Shown: positions 1-10,649, counted from the first letter of the stretch. The stretch: DNA of 64,000 nt from an uncultured Aquimonas sp. (GCF_937888285.1 NZ_CALART010000008.1:62001-126000); one strand, 5' to 3'. Notes: a model not told the origin generated them from the sequence alone. Translations and numbers: made by a program.

Positions 1-1011
1 AAACAGCGCCCGCGCTTCGTCGCCGAGCAGGAGCGGCTGGATGGGCGTGCTGGATTCGATCATCGGCAGGCGCAGGCGGCGCGCGCCGCGCGCGAAGCGG
101 GCGATCAGGCCGGCCAGATGGAAGCGCCGCCAGGGTTCGCTCTGTAGGGCGCGCAGGTTGGCGCGGGTGGCCGCGGCAACCGCCGGCGGCAGGGCCGTGG
201 TGTAGAGGTAGGGCCGCGCGCTTTCCGCGAGCGCATCGATCACTTCGGCCGGTCCACAGACCGCGGCACCGTAGCCGCCGAGCGCTTTGCCGAGGGTTAG
301 CATCAGCAGCGGCACCTGCTTGACGCCGAGCCCGGCAGCGGCCACCGAGCCACGCCCGCCGGGGCCGACCACGCCGAGGCCGTGGGCATCGTCGACGAAC
401 AGCAGGGCGTTCTCGGCGCGGGCGATGAGCGCCAGGTCCTTCAGCGGGGCGAGGTCGCCGTCCATGCTGAAAACGCCGTCGGTCGCCAGCAGGGCGGCGG
501 CCTCAGGCCGCGTGCGCAGCTGGCGCAGGGCGGCCTCGGCATCGGCGTGCGGATAGCGCTTGAGCTCGCAGCCGGCCAGCTTGGCACCGTCCAGCAGGCA
601 GGCGTGGTTGAGCCGGTCCTGCACGCAGAGGTCATCGCGACCCAGCAGGGTCTGCAGCACGGCGAGATTGGCGAGATAGCCCGAGCCGAACAGCAGGGCC
701 TTCGGATAGCCGACGAAGCCAGCCAGCTCGGCCTCCAGCGCGGCATGTTCGGCGTGGTGGCCGCAGACCAGGTGCGAGGCCGTGCTGCCGACGCCATGCC
801 ACGCGGCCGATTCCTGCAGCGCGGCGGTGGCGTCGAGGCTGCGCGCCAGGCCGAGATAATCATTGCTGCAGAAGTTGATCAGCTCGCGGCCGTCGATCCA
901 CACCCGCGTGCCGTCCGCGCGCTCGACCGTGCGTCGCGTCCGCGAGCGCTTCTGCGCGGCGCGCACGCCGCGGGCCTCGGCCAGCGCAGTGAGTAGCGAG
1001 GGCCGGGCCAT
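1..1011 (-). CDS. bioF: 8-amino-7-oxononanoate synthase, 3' end cut by window edge
   Basis: PLP enzyme of biotin synthesis that condenses pimeloyl-ACP (or -CoA) with alanine to give 8-amino-7-oxononanoate in the cytosol. Reading leftward from ATG at 1011, the protein has the family motif FCSNDYLGLA near residue 47 and the PLP-lysine segment LTLGKALGGYGA around residues 238-249. 337 codons are visible; the family is usually about 385-400 residues, so roughly the last 50-60 residues lie beyond base 1. It starts 5 nt after the bioB stop, so bioB-bioF is an operon. No frame damage is seen in the visible part. Confidence 0.93.
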   Translation of the reverse strand, partial: MARPSLLTALAEARGVRAAQKRSRTRRTVERADGTRVWIDGRELINFCSNDYLGLARSLDATAALQESAAWHGVGSTASHLVCGHHAEHAALEAELAGFVGYPKALLFGSGYLANLAVLQTLLGRDDLCVQDRLNHACLLDGAKLAGCELKRYPHADAEAALRQLRTRPEAAALLATDGVFSMDGDLAPLKDLALIARAENALLFVDDAHGLGVVGPGGRGSVAAAGLGVKQVPLLMLTLGKALGGYGAAVCGPAEVIDALAESARPYLYTTALPPAVAAATRANLRALQSEPWRRFHLAGLIARFARGARRLRLPMIESSTPIQPLLLGDEARALF

Positions 1012-1016
1012 GGCGA

Positions 1017-2024
1017 TCAGGCCGCCGAATCGACGGCGTTCAGATCGACGTGCACGTGCTCGCCCTGGGCGGGCGCGGGCATCGGCTTCAGCCCCAGACG
1101 CGCGAACAGGGCCTGGTCCTTCTGGGTGTCCGGGTTGCCGGTGGTGAGCAGCTTCTCGCCGTAGAAGATCGAGTTGGCGCCGGCCATGAAGCACAGCGCC
1201 TGCAGCTCGTCGCTCATGTCCTCGCGACCCGCCGAAAGGCGCACCATCGAAGCCGGCATCAGGATGCGGGCCACCGCAATCGTGCGCACGAACTCCAGCG
1301 GGTCGATCTCCTCGGTGCCGTGCAGCGGCGTGCCGGGCACCTGCACCAGCCGGTTGATCGGCACCGAGTCCGGGTGCTCGCCCATGTTGGCCAGGGTCTG
1401 CAGCAGACCGGCGCGGTGCTCGCGGGTCTCGCCCATGCCGACGATGCCGCCGCAGCAGGTCTTCATGCCCACCCTGCGCACCTGCTCCAGCGTGTCCAGG
1501 CGATCCTGGTATTCGCGGGTGCGGATCACGCTGTCGTAGAACTCGGGCGCGGTGTCGAGGTTGTGGTTGTAGTAGGCGAGCCCCGCGGTCTTCAGGCGCT
1601 CGGCCTGCTCGGGCGTCAGCATGCCCAGCGTGGCGCAGGTCTCAAGGCCCAGCGCATTGACGCCCTCGATCATCGCCGCGACCTTCTCGACGTCGCGGTC
1701 CTTCGGCGAGCGCCAGGCCGCACCCATGCAGAAGCGGGTGGCGCCGGCGGCCTTCGCGGCTTTCGCCTTCTCCAGCACGGCATCCAGATCCATCAGCTTG
1801 TGCGCATTGAGGCCGGTGGCGTAGCGCGCGGCCTGCGGGCAGTAGCTGCAGTCCTCGGGACAGCCGCCGGTCTTGACGCTCAAGAGGGTGGAGATCTGCA
1901 CCTCGTCCGGGTTGAAATGCGCGCGATGGACGCTTGCGGCGCGGAACAGAAGCTCATGGAAGGGCAGCGCGAACAGCGCGACCACTTCCTCGCGGGTCCA
2001 GTCGTGACGGAGGGCGGAAGCCAT
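1017..2024 (-). CDS. bioB: Biotin synthase (radical SAM)
   Basis: Inserts sulfur into dethiobiotin, the last step of biotin synthesis. 335 residues. The radical-SAM cysteines C55-x3-C59-x2-C62 (GGCPEDCSYCPQ) bind the 4Fe-4S cluster; downstream motifs YYNHNLDT, TCCGGIVGMGE and the LSAGRE stretch are typical BioB and include ligands of the second cluster. The reading frame stays open to 2519, but homology begins at MASALRH, and ATG 2024 has a good ribosome site (GGGGAGA, 6-7 nt upstream). It is co-transcribed with bioF and divergent from comF. Confidence 0.96.
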   Translation of the reverse strand: MASALRHDWTREEVVALFALPFHELLFRAASVHRAHFNPDEVQISTLLSVKTGGCPEDCSYCPQAARYATGLNAHKLMDLDAVLEKAKAAKAAGATRFCMGAAWRSPKDRDVEKVAAMIEGVNALGLETCATLGMLTPEQAERLKTAGLAYYNHNLDTAPEFYDSVIRTREYQDRLDTLEQVRRVGMKTCCGGIVGMGETREHRAGLLQTLANMGEHPDSVPINRLVQVPGTPLHGTEEIDPLEFVRTIAVARILMPASMVRLSAGREDMSDELQALCFMAGANSIFYGEKLLTTGNPDTQKDQALFARLGLKPMPAPAQGEHVHVDLNAVDSAA

Positions 2025-2117
2025 GGATGAATCTCCCCGCGGACAGCGCGGACAAAGAGGCGGAAGTCTGGAAACCCCTGCTGTGCCTGTCAACTCGGCG
2101 CTTCCGGGGGTTCTGCA

Positions 2118-2852
2118 GTGAACGCCCGCGTATGGAGCTGGCGTCGCCGGCTGGAGGCGGTGACCCGCCTGCTGCTGCCGCCGCGCTGCCTGCACTGCGG
2201 CGCGCCCGGCGCAGCCGGCCGCGACCTCTGTGCCGATTGCCGCGATTCGCTGCCGCACAACGCCTGCGCCTGCCCGCGCTGCGCCCTGCCGATCCCGCAG
2301 CCGGCGCCGGCCTGCGGGCGCTGCATCAAGCGCCCGCCGCCGGCAAGCACAGCGCTGGCGCCCTTCGTCTACGCCGATCCGGTCGATCGCTGGCTGCCGC
2401 GCTTCAAGTTCGCGCGTGACCTGGCGGCGGGCCGGGTGCTGGCCGATCTGGTGCTGGAAGACTCGCGGCTGCCGGCCCTGATCGACGGCATCGACGCGGT
2501 GCTGCCCCTGCCCCTGCATCGGTCGCGGCTGGCCGAACGCGGCTACAACCAGGCGCTGGAGCTGGCGCGGCCCTTGGCGCGCGCCTTCGATCTGCCGCTG
2601 CGCCAGGACTGGCTGCGGCGCGTGCGCGCCACCGCGCCGCAGACCGGCCTCGACGCCCGCGCGCGTCGGCGCAACCTGCGCGGCGCCTTCGTCGCGGATG
2701 CGGCGATGCGCGGACAGCGCGTGCTGCTGGTCGACGACGTGATCACCACCGGCAGCTCGATGCTCGAAGCCACACGCGCGTGTCGCCGTGCGGGGGCGAT
2801 CGAAGTGCGCGTGCTGGCGGTGGCGAGGGCGCCCTTGGCCGGCAGGCGCTGA
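2118..2852 (+). CDS. comF: ComF-family phosphoribosyltransferase-like protein
   Basis: Member of the ComF/GntX family, linked to DNA uptake and use of DNA as a nutrient; its biochemical reaction is not firmly established. 244 residues. The N-terminus carries zinc-finger-like cysteine pairs (C24/C27, C38/C41, then C50, C52, C55). The C-terminus has the PRPP-binding loop VLLVDDVITTGSS (about 202-214). The start is GTG at 2118. The gene sits divergently beside bioB with 93 nt between them, an arrangement I associate with gammaproteobacteria. Confidence 0.88.
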   Translation: MNARVWSWRRRLEAVTRLLLPPRCLHCGAPGAAGRDLCADCRDSLPHNACACPRCALPIPQPAPACGRCIKRPPPASTALAPFVYADPVDRWLPRFKFARDLAAGRVLADLVLEDSRLPALIDGIDAVLPLPLHRSRLAERGYNQALELARPLARAFDLPLRQDWLRRVRATAPQTGLDARARRRNLRGAFVADAAMRGQRVLLVDDVITTGSSMLEATRACRRAGAIEVRVLAVARAPLAGRR

Positions 2853-2938
2853 GGCCTTGGCGACGGCGCTCGACGCCCCCGTGCAATCGCGAGGGTTGCG
2901 ACTTCAGCGCGTGCCGTGCGCGAGGCGGGTTCGAGCCC

Positions 2939-2963
2939 ACGGTGGGCCAGAGCCCACCCTATG
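2939..2963 (+). repeat. REP-like palindrome, copy 1
   Basis: Stem arms GGTGGGC and GCCCACC with loop CAGA, followed by CTATG. Same orientation as copy 3. Confidence 0.65.
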
Positions 2964-3159
2964 CAGAGCCGCAGTCCGCCGCCTTCGGCGCGACTCGACG
3001 CAGCGCTTGGGGCTAAAGTCCGCGCGAGGTATGGAATCGCGTGTGGCCAAGCCCCATGCAAAGGATCGAAACGCACGGCGAAGCCGTTCGCGAGTATCGA
3101 AACGCGCGTGGCCAAGCCCTCCGCCGTGCCGCGCACCAACGGCCAGCCGCGCGTGAGCG

Positions 3160-3184
3160 CATAGGGTGGGCCCTGGCCCACCAT
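3160..3184 (-). repeat. REP-like palindrome, copy 2 (inverted)
   Basis: The same 7-bp stem in the opposite orientation, preceded by CATAG and followed by CATG. Together with copies 1 and 3 it forms a head-to-tail and head-to-head cluster. Confidence 0.65.
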
Positions 3185-3268
3185 GAGCTCGAACCTGGCC
3201 TCAGGCCTGGGCCTTTCGTTTCGGGAGGCAGCGACCCGGCGCCTGGGACCGGGGCAAGCATCAAGGCC

Positions 3269-3293
3269 ATGGTGGGCCAGGGCCCACCCTATG
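3269..3293 (+). repeat. REP-like palindrome, copy 3, overlapping the ubiA stop
   Basis: Stem GGTGGGC/GCCCACC, loop CAGG, flanked by CTATG. The ubiA stop codon (3289-3291) lies inside the repeat flank, so the hairpin forms right at the end of the ubiA message and may protect or terminate it. Confidence 0.65.
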
Positions 3294-4290
3294 TGGACTT
3301 CAGACCCAGGTCGATGACCGCGCCGGCGAACACCACCAGGCCGACCCAGTTGTTGTGCAGGAAGGCCTTGAAGCAGGCTTCGCGGGCGCGGCTGCGGGCC
3401 TGCCAGAACTGCCAGGCGATCAGCGCTGCGGCGACAGCCAGACCGAGGTTCCAGTACAGGCCCAGCTCGGCGCGCTGGCCGACCAGCAGCAGGGTGAGCA
3501 GGAAGCTCGCCTGCAGCACGCCGATGCCGATCAGGTCGGCGTCGCCGAGCAGGATGGCCGTGGACTTCGCCCCGACCCGGCGGTCGTCCTCGCGATCGAC
3601 CATGGCATACCAGGTGTCGTAAGCCGTGCTCCAGAGCACGTTGGCGAGGAACAGCAGCCACGCCAGCGCCGGCACCTCGCCGGTGACCGCGGCGAAGCCC
3701 ATCGGGATCGACCAGCCGAAGGCGATGCCCAGATAGACCTGCGGGAAAAAGGTGTAGCGCTTGAGCAAGGGATAGGTCGCGGCCAGCAGGGCTGCGATGC
3801 AGGCGAGGCCAATGGTCAGCGCATTGGTGAACAGCACCAGCACGAAGGCCACGGCCATCAGCACCGCGAACACCGCCAGCGCCTCGCGCGGCGGCACCGC
3901 GCCGGCGACGATCGGCCGCTGGCGGGTGCGCGCCACTGCGCCGTCCAGCCAGCGGTCGTGGTAGTCGTTGATCACGCAGCCAGCCGAGCGCGTCAGCCAG
4001 ACGCCGGCGACAAAGATGGCCAGGGTCCCCACCGGCGGAAAGCCTTCGGCCGCCAGCCACAGGCCCCAGAGCGTCGGCCACAGCAGCAGCAGCCAGCCGA
4101 TCGGACGATCGGCGCGCACCAGCTTCCACCAGTGCGGCAGGCGCTCGCGCCACCAGGCCCTGCTGTAGCGCTCGATGGGCGCAGCAGGCGCAGGCGTTCG
4201 GCGCGGCGGGCCCGGCGGCTTGGGTCGCGGGCGCTCGCCCGGACGCGGCGGCAGCGGGCGCGGGGCAGGTTTGGGGGGGCGCGGAGTCAT
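3289..4290 (-). CDS. ubiA: 4-hydroxybenzoate polyprenyltransferase
   Basis: Integral membrane prenyltransferase that attaches the polyprenyl tail to 4-hydroxybenzoate in ubiquinone synthesis. 333 residues with about eight hydrophobic segments. The first Mg-prenyl-PP motif, NDYHDRWLD (N108, D109, D112, D116), and the second aspartate motif, DREDD, are intact. The first 40 residues are an unusual proline/arginine-rich extension with no internal Met, so the start at 4290 may be too far upstream; homology starts near LVRADRPIG (residue 58). It is divergent from the S9 peptidase gene. The partner decarboxylase gene ubiD lies 18 kb away, beyond the restriction island. Confidence 0.93.
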   Translation of the reverse strand: MTPRPPKPAPRPLPPRPGERPRPKPPGPPRRTPAPAAPIERYSRAWWRERLPHWWKLVRADRPIGWLLLLWPTLWGLWLAAEGFPPVGTLAIFVAGVWLTRSAGCVINDYHDRWLDGAVARTRQRPIVAGAVPPREALAVFAVLMAVAFVLVLFTNALTIGLACIAALLAATYPLLKRYTFFPQVYLGIAFGWSIPMGFAAVTGEVPALAWLLFLANVLWSTAYDTWYAMVDREDDRRVGAKSTAILLGDADLIGIGVLQASFLLTLLLVGQRAELGLYWNLGLAVAAALIAWQFWQARSRAREACFKAFLHNNWVGLVVFAGAVIDLGLKST

Positions 4291-4363
4291 GGCCGGTCGC
4301 AGCAGGCGGGTGCACTACGTTAGCAGCCGCACCGCTTCCGGCACTGGAAGCGCTGTCCTGCCT

Positions 4364-4372
4364 TGCTACAGT
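4364..4372 (+). promoter_or_regulatory. Extended -10 element upstream of the S9 peptidase
   Basis: TGCTACAGT contains the extended TG and a TACAGT hexamer, about 30 nt before the ATG. The same motif form (TGCTATAGT) precedes argS. No good -35 is visible. Confidence 0.4.
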
Positions 4373-4402
4373 GCGGGCCCCAACGCCGAAGGGAGTCGCG
4401 CC

Positions 4403-6397
4403 ATGCAAGGGTCCATGCTGAAACCGCCGTCGTATTCCACGCTGGGTCGCCGTGCGCTGGCACTGGCGGCCGCGCTCGCGCTCGCTGCCTGCGGCGGCAA
4501 TGAGGCGCCGCCCAGCGCCAGCGCGCCGGCCGAAAGCCCGGCGCCTGCTGCCGCAGCGCCCGCGGTTGCCCGGCCCAGCCAGCAGTACAGCATCGAGGAC
4601 TTCGTCGACACCGTGTCGGTGGCCGGCGCCTCGTTCTCGTCCGACGAGTCGCGCATCCTGTTCTCGTCCAACCGCAGCGGCGTCTGGAACGTCTACGAGA
4701 TGCCGGTGGGCGGCGGCGAGTGGAAGGCCGTCACCACCAGCACCACCGACAACAGCTATGGCGTCGCCTTCTTCCCCAAGGATGACCGCCGCCTGATCAC
4801 CCGCGACCAGGGCGGCAACGAACTCAACCATCTCTACGTGATCGAGGCCGACGGCAGCGAGCGCGACCTCACCCCGGGCGAGAACCTGCGTGCGATGTTC
4901 GCCGGGTTCAGCCACGACGGCGAGAGTTTCTTCGTGGTCCACAACGGTCGCGATCCGCGTTTCCTCGACTGGTATCGCTACTCGGCCAAGGACTACACCG
5001 CCGAGCTGCTGTTCCAGAACGACGAAGGCTATGAGCCCGGCGTCATCTCGCCGGACCAGAACTGGCTGGGCCTGTCGAAGGCGATCACCACCAGCGAGAA
5101 CCAGCTGTGGGTGCGCAACCTCGCCACCGGCGAGATGCGCGAGGTGTCCAACCCGCAGCAGCGCGCGCAGGTGTCGGACCAGGATTTCAGCCGCGACTCG
5201 GCCTGGCTGTACTACACGACCAACGAGGGCAGCGAGTTCATGCGCCTGCGCCGCATGAGCCTGGCCGACGGCACGCACGAGGAAGTGCAGGCCGCCGACT
5301 GGGACATCGTCGCCAGCTACTTCAGCCATGACGGCAAGTACCGCGTGACGGCGGTCAACGTCGACGGCAGCACCCAGGTCGAGCTGTACGACGCCGCCAC
5401 CGGTGCCGCCAAGGCCCTGCCCGAGCTGCCTTCGGGCGAGATCCGCGGCATCTCGATCGCCCGCAGCGAAGACCGCATGGCCTTCTACGTCAACGGCGAC
5501 CGCCAGCCCAGCGACCTCTACGTGCTCGACTTCGCGGCCAGCGAGCCGGTGCGGCTGACCACCTCGCTGAACCCGAAGATCCAGCCCGAGGACCTGGTGC
5601 AGACCGAGGTGGTGCGCTTCAAGAGCTTCGACGGGATGGAGATCCCGAACATCCTGTGGAAGCCGCACCAGGCCACGGCCGAGAACCGCGCGCCGGCGAT
5701 CGTCTGGGTGCACGGCGGCCCCGGCGGCCAGACCACCCGCGCCTACAGCGCGGTGCTGCAGTACCTCGCCAACCACGGCTATGTGGTGCTGGGCATCAAC
5801 AACCGCGGCAGCTCGGGCTACGGCAAGACCTTCTACACCGCCGACGACGGCAAGCACGGCCGCGAGCCGCTGTGGGACTGCATCGAGGCCAAGAAGTACC
5901 TGCAGAGCCTGCCCTACGTCGACCCGGACCGCATCGGCATCGCCGGCGGCAGCTATGGCGGCTACATGACGCTGGCGGCACTCGCCTTCCACCCCGAAGA
6001 GTTCGATGTCGGCGTCAACATCTTCGGCGTGTCGAACTGGCTGCGCACGCTGGAGAGCATCCCGCCCTACTGGGAGAGCGCACGCGAGGCGCTGTACCAG
6101 GAAATCGGCAACCCGACCACGCAGCGCGACTTCCTGACCGAGACCTCGCCGCTGTTCCACGCCGACAAGATCCAGAAGCCGCTGATCGTGCTGCAGGGTG
6201 CGAACGACCCGCGGGTGATCCAGGCCGAGAGCGACGACATCGTCGAGGCCGTGCGCAAGAACGGCGTGCCGGTCGAGTACGTGCTGTTCGAGGACGAGGG
6301 CCACGGCTTCTCGAAGAAGGCCAACCAGATCCGCGGCTACGGCGCGATGCTGGCCTTCCTCGACCAGCACCTGAAGAACAAGCCGGTCGGCAACTGA
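4403..6397 (+). CDS. S9-family prolyl oligopeptidase-like lipoprotein
   Basis: Serine peptidase of family S9 (acylaminoacyl-peptidase/DPP-like), 664 residues. A lipoprotein signal ends LALAAC with lipidated Cys30, so it is probably anchored in an envelope membrane. A beta-propeller region spans roughly residues 60-400, with repeated WD40/TolB-like stretches such as ILFSSNRSG. The C-terminal alpha/beta hydrolase domain has the nucleophile in GGSYGGYM (Ser517), Asp602 in GANDPRV and His634 in DEGHGF, so the triad is complete. The frame is open upstream to 4175, but ATG 4403 is preceded by GGGAG and begins the signal peptide. It probably degrades short peptides. Confidence 0.9.
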   Translation: MQGSMLKPPSYSTLGRRALALAAALALAACGGNEAPPSASAPAESPAPAAAAPAVARPSQQYSIEDFVDTVSVAGASFSSDESRILFSSNRSGVWNVYEMPVGGGEWKAVTTSTTDNSYGVAFFPKDDRRLITRDQGGNELNHLYVIEADGSERDLTPGENLRAMFAGFSHDGESFFVVHNGRDPRFLDWYRYSAKDYTAELLFQNDEGYEPGVISPDQNWLGLSKAITTSENQLWVRNLATGEMREVSNPQQRAQVSDQDFSRDSAWLYYTTNEGSEFMRLRRMSLADGTHEEVQAADWDIVASYFSHDGKYRVTAVNVDGSTQVELYDAATGAAKALPELPSGEIRGISIARSEDRMAFYVNGDRQPSDLYVLDFAASEPVRLTTSLNPKIQPEDLVQTEVVRFKSFDGMEIPNILWKPHQATAENRAPAIVWVHGGPGGQTTRAYSAVLQYLANHGYVVLGINNRGSSGYGKTFYTADDGKHGREPLWDCIEAKKYLQSLPYVDPDRIGIAGGSYGGYMTLAALAFHPEEFDVGVNIFGVSNWLRTLESIPPYWESAREALYQEIGNPTTQRDFLTETSPLFHADKIQKPLIVLQGANDPRVIQAESDDIVEAVRKNGVPVEYVLFEDEGHGFSKKANQIRGYGAMLAFLDQHLKNKPVGN

Positions 6398-6417
6398 AAC
6401 CCTGCCCCGCGCTGAAT

Positions 6418-6447
6418 GCGGCCGGTCACGCAGTCAGGACCGGCCGC
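6418..6447 (+). terminator. Hairpin after the S9 peptidase gene
   Basis: Perfect 10-bp stem (GCGGCCGGTC with GACCGGCCGC) around a 10-nt loop, 20 nt after the stop codon. There is no T tract, so it may be a weak or Rho-assisted terminator, or an mRNA 3' stabiliser. Confidence 0.45.
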
Positions 6448-6501
6448 GTCAGGGCGGGCCCGGCTTCAGGCCGGACCCATCGAAACCAAGGAGAGCGATC
6501 G

Positions 6502-6717
6502 ATGAGTGGACGCGGATCCGGCGGCAATGTCATCGCCGCGCTGTGCAGCCTGTTCATCCCCGGCCTGGGCCAGCTGGTGCAGGGCCGGGTGCTGTGGGCC
6601 CTGTTCTGGTTCGTGCTGGCCGGCATCCTGTGGGTGGTGACCTTCACCCTCGGCGGCTGGATCGCCAACCTGCTGGCCTGCATCCACGCCGCGGTCTACG
6701 AACCGCGACGCGGCTGA
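6502..6717 (+). CDS. Small two-helix membrane protein (TM2-like)
   Basis: 71 residues, starting at ATG 6502 after GGAGAG. Two hydrophobic helices (about residues 12-28 and 30-55) contain the phrase FIPGLGQLVQGR, which resembles the turn in small TM2-type or YqaE-like membrane proteins. Function unknown. It is followed at once by a strong intrinsic terminator, which supports it as a real final gene of a transcript. Confidence 0.72.
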   Translation: MSGRGSGGNVIAALCSLFIPGLGQLVQGRVLWALFWFVLAGILWVVTFTLGGWIANLLACIHAAVYEPRRG

Positions 6718-6742
6718 CGCAAACCACGCGCAGCAAACCCGA

Positions 6743-6774
6743 CGGCTGGAGCGCCAACGCGCTCCGGCCGTTTT
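6743..6774 (+). terminator. Strong intrinsic terminator
   Basis: A 12-bp stem (arms 6743-6754 and 6759-6770, one G-U pair) with a CAAC tetraloop is followed directly by TTTT. It closes the transcript of the small membrane protein. Confidence 0.8.
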
Positions 6775-6780
6775 CGCGCC

Positions 6781-6786
6781 TATACT
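6781..6786 (+). promoter_or_regulatory. -10 element TATACT
   Basis: A near-consensus TATACT lies just after the terminator and 29 nt before the next start codon. The -35 region is poor. Confidence 0.45.
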
Positions 6787-6814
6787 CCGGCCGAACTTTG
6801 CAGCCGCGGCGCCA

Positions 6815-7903
6815 ATGATCCTGGACCTGGGCGAGGCCTACCCCGTCGACGAGACCGAGCGGCAGCTGCCGGACGCGGCCGCGGCGCTCGCCCTGATCGA
6901 ACGCGAACTGCCCGAACTGCTGCCGCGGCTGCGCCAACGGCACGCCGATTGGGCGCGACGCTTCGGCCCGGCGGGCGACGGCCGCATCGCCGGGATCGAA
7001 GCCGCCATCGCGATGGGCGTGGCCCGCCTCGGCCTGCGCCACGGCCGCTACGGCGACGACTTCCACGCTTACCACAACGAGGGCCATGCGCTGGACCTGC
7101 TGCTGGCGCGCATCGACGCGCTGTCGATGCATGCCGCCGGCGTCGGTCTCTCCCACGAGGATTGGCTGTGCCTTGAGCTGTTCGCCGCCCTCCACGACCT
7201 GCGTCAGCGCGAGCATGGTCACGCGGAAGCGCCGATCGGCGCGAACGAGGCCGCGAGCATCGCCGAGGCCGTCCGCATCCTCGAAGCCTGCGGATTCCGC
7301 GCCGAGCGCGAGCCCCAGCTGCATCTGGCGCTGGAGCTGATGATCGCGGGCAGCACCTTCGATGCACGACCGGCGCCCAGCGCAGCCACCGCGCAGGACA
7401 TCGAGGATGCCGAGAACAGCGCCGAGCTGGCGTCGGGCGGCGGCGCGCTGGCGCCGCGACTCGGCACCTGGCTGGCGTCGCGTGCGCCCGGTCTCGCCGC
7501 TCGCACCGGCACGCAGCGGGCGCTGCGGCTGGCCTGCATCGCCGCCGACCTGGACACGGCCAACGTCGGCGAAGCCTTCCCCTCGCTGCTGCGCAGCGCG
7601 CGCGAGCTGGCCGAGGAGCGCGAGATGCGCGCGGGCCGTCGCTTGGGCGCGGCCAACTCGGCGGCGCCATGCCGCGACTTCCTGCTGAACGCGCAGACCC
7701 GCTACCTCGAGGACCTGCACCGCTTTGCTTCCGCCGAGGGCGAGGCCTGGCTCGGTGCGCGCAAGCTCGACAACATCCGGCGCATGCGCATGTTGATCGA
7801 GCGCCTCGCCGCCCCGGGCTGCGCGTTCCAGCGCGCGGCCACCGGCGCCGAAGCGCTGCAGGCCTTCATGGAAGCCGGCAGCGAGGCCGTGCACAGCGCC
7901 TAG
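6815..7903 (+). CDS. HD-like phosphohydrolase family protein, function unknown
   Basis: 362 residues, not recognised as a named protein. The motif YHNEGHA (about residues 88-94) followed by ALHDLRQ (about 128-134) matches the H...HD metal ligands of HD-superfamily phosphohydrolases, and the H-N-x-x-H form resembles the cyclic nucleotide phosphodiesterase signature. The rest is alpha-helical and Ala/Arg-rich without further motifs. No signal peptide or membrane segment, so cytosolic. It is a monocistronic gene between a terminator and argS. The substrate cannot be inferred. Confidence 0.68.
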   Translation: MILDLGEAYPVDETERQLPDAAAALALIERELPELLPRLRQRHADWARRFGPAGDGRIAGIEAAIAMGVARLGLRHGRYGDDFHAYHNEGHALDLLLARIDALSMHAAGVGLSHEDWLCLELFAALHDLRQREHGHAEAPIGANEAASIAEAVRILEACGFRAEREPQLHLALELMIAGSTFDARPAPSAATAQDIEDAENSAELASGGGALAPRLGTWLASRAPGLAARTGTQRALRLACIAADLDTANVGEAFPSLLRSARELAEEREMRAGRRLGAANSAAPCRDFLLNAQTRYLEDLHRFASAEGEAWLGARKLDNIRRMRMLIERLAAPGCAFQRAATGAEALQAFMEAGSEAVHSA

Positions 7904-7993
7904 GCCCGCCGGGCGCAGACGAAAACCTGCGCCGCGACAGGCACTTGGCGTGAAGGCGATGATCGGCGAGGGGCGCGTGCGCAAAGCCCGGCC

Positions 7994-8002
7994 TGCTATA
8001 GT
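7994..8002 (+). promoter_or_regulatory. Extended -10 element of argS
   Basis: TGCTATAGT (extended -10 with hexamer TATAGT) ends 23 nt before the GTG start at 8026, giving a predicted leader of about 17 nt. Confidence 0.5.
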
Positions 8003-8025
8003 GCGCGGTCCGCTCCCCGCCCTGC

Positions 8026-9797
<1,772 letters not shown>

Positions 9798-9798
<1 letters not shown>

Positions 9799-10430
9799 TG
9801 GCGGCCCGGCGCGGCAAGCCGAAATCGCAGGCGCGGCGCGGCGGCGACAGCCGCGTGCCGGGCTGGGCCTGGCTGCTGGCCGGTGTGGTGCTCGGGCTGG
9901 CGATCTCGGTGTTCGTGCTGTACCGCGAGGGCTTCAGCGGCAAGCCCGCCGGCCCGGTGCCGAACCCGCAGGCGCAGCCGCCGGCCGCGAGCGGTGAACC
10001 GGTGGTCCCGGCAGCGCCGGCCGAGACGCCGAAGCGGCCGCGCTACGACTTCTACACCATCCTGCGCGAGCAGGAGACCGCAGTCTCCGACCGCGAGCTG
10101 GCCGAGCGCGCGCGCGCCGAGGCCGAAGCCGCGGCACGGGCCGCGCAGCAGCAGACCCAACAGCAGGCCGCTGCGAGCAGCAGCGCACCCAGCGAGCGCT
10201 ACCAGCTGCAGGCCGGTGCTTTCCGTGATGCCGGCGACGCCGAGGCCCTGAAGGCACGCCTGGCCCTGATCGGCCAGTTCGCCCGCGTGCAGACCGACAC
10301 CATCAACGGCGGCGTCTGGCACCGCGTGCGCCTCGGGCCCTACAGCAGCCCGCGCGAGGTCGAGGCCGCCAAGCAGGCGCTGGCCGGCAACGGCATCGAA
10401 GCGATCACGGTGCGTGAAAGCGGGCAGTAG
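9798..10430 (+). CDS. SPOR-domain membrane protein (FtsN/DedD-like)
   Basis: 210-residue bitopic inner-membrane protein: a short basic cytoplasmic tail, one membrane helix (about 23-42), a proline/alanine-rich and then coiled-coil linker (about 50-130), and a C-terminal SPOR domain (about 137-208, with YQLQAGAFRD and WHRVRLGPYSS). SPOR domains bind denuded glycan strands at the septum, so a role in cell division or murein remodelling is likely. The start ATG overlaps the argS stop. The argS-SPOR pairing is common in gammaproteobacteria, where the protein is often labelled FtsN. Confidence 0.88.
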
Positions 10431-10437
10431 GGCGAAG

Positions 10438-10458
10438 CGCCGGCGCCGGGCCGGCGCG
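10438..10458 (+). terminator. GC-rich hairpin after the argS-SPOR operon
   Basis: Perfect 8-bp stem GCGCCGGC/GCCGGCGC with a 5-nt loop, 8 nt after the stop codon. No T tract. Confidence 0.45.
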
Positions 10459-10649
10459 AGCTGCAGCACGCAAGCGCCGCGATGGCGAGATAGGGCAACG
10501 CGGGCGGGTTGAGTGGCCCCGAATGCCGCGGCCCGAAAGCCACGAACGCCCCCGGCCAGCCCGTGCTCCGCGCCACGGCAGCGGCTGTGCGGTGAGCCCC
10601 GACTGACTTCGCGAGCGCGATCCGGCATGCTCGCGCGACTTTTCCGGAA

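Larger units (their letters stand above)
2853..3288. other. Intergenic stretch rich in repeats, no gene
   Basis: This 436-bp gap between convergent comF and ubiA has no convincing reading frame. It holds three REP-like palindromes (annotated separately). It also holds an imperfect direct repeat of about 22 bp built on CGTGGCCAAGCCC, at about 3033-3054 and 3099-3120. It probably serves as a shared 3' region. Confidence 0.6.

Noticed and set aside
2543..6370. Very long open frame (1275 codons) on the minus strand
   Set aside because: It runs antisense to the S9 peptidase and in a wrong frame through ubiA and comF. High GC removes stop codons; its residues are low-complexity Ala/Arg/Val without motifs, while the opposite frames code recognised proteins.
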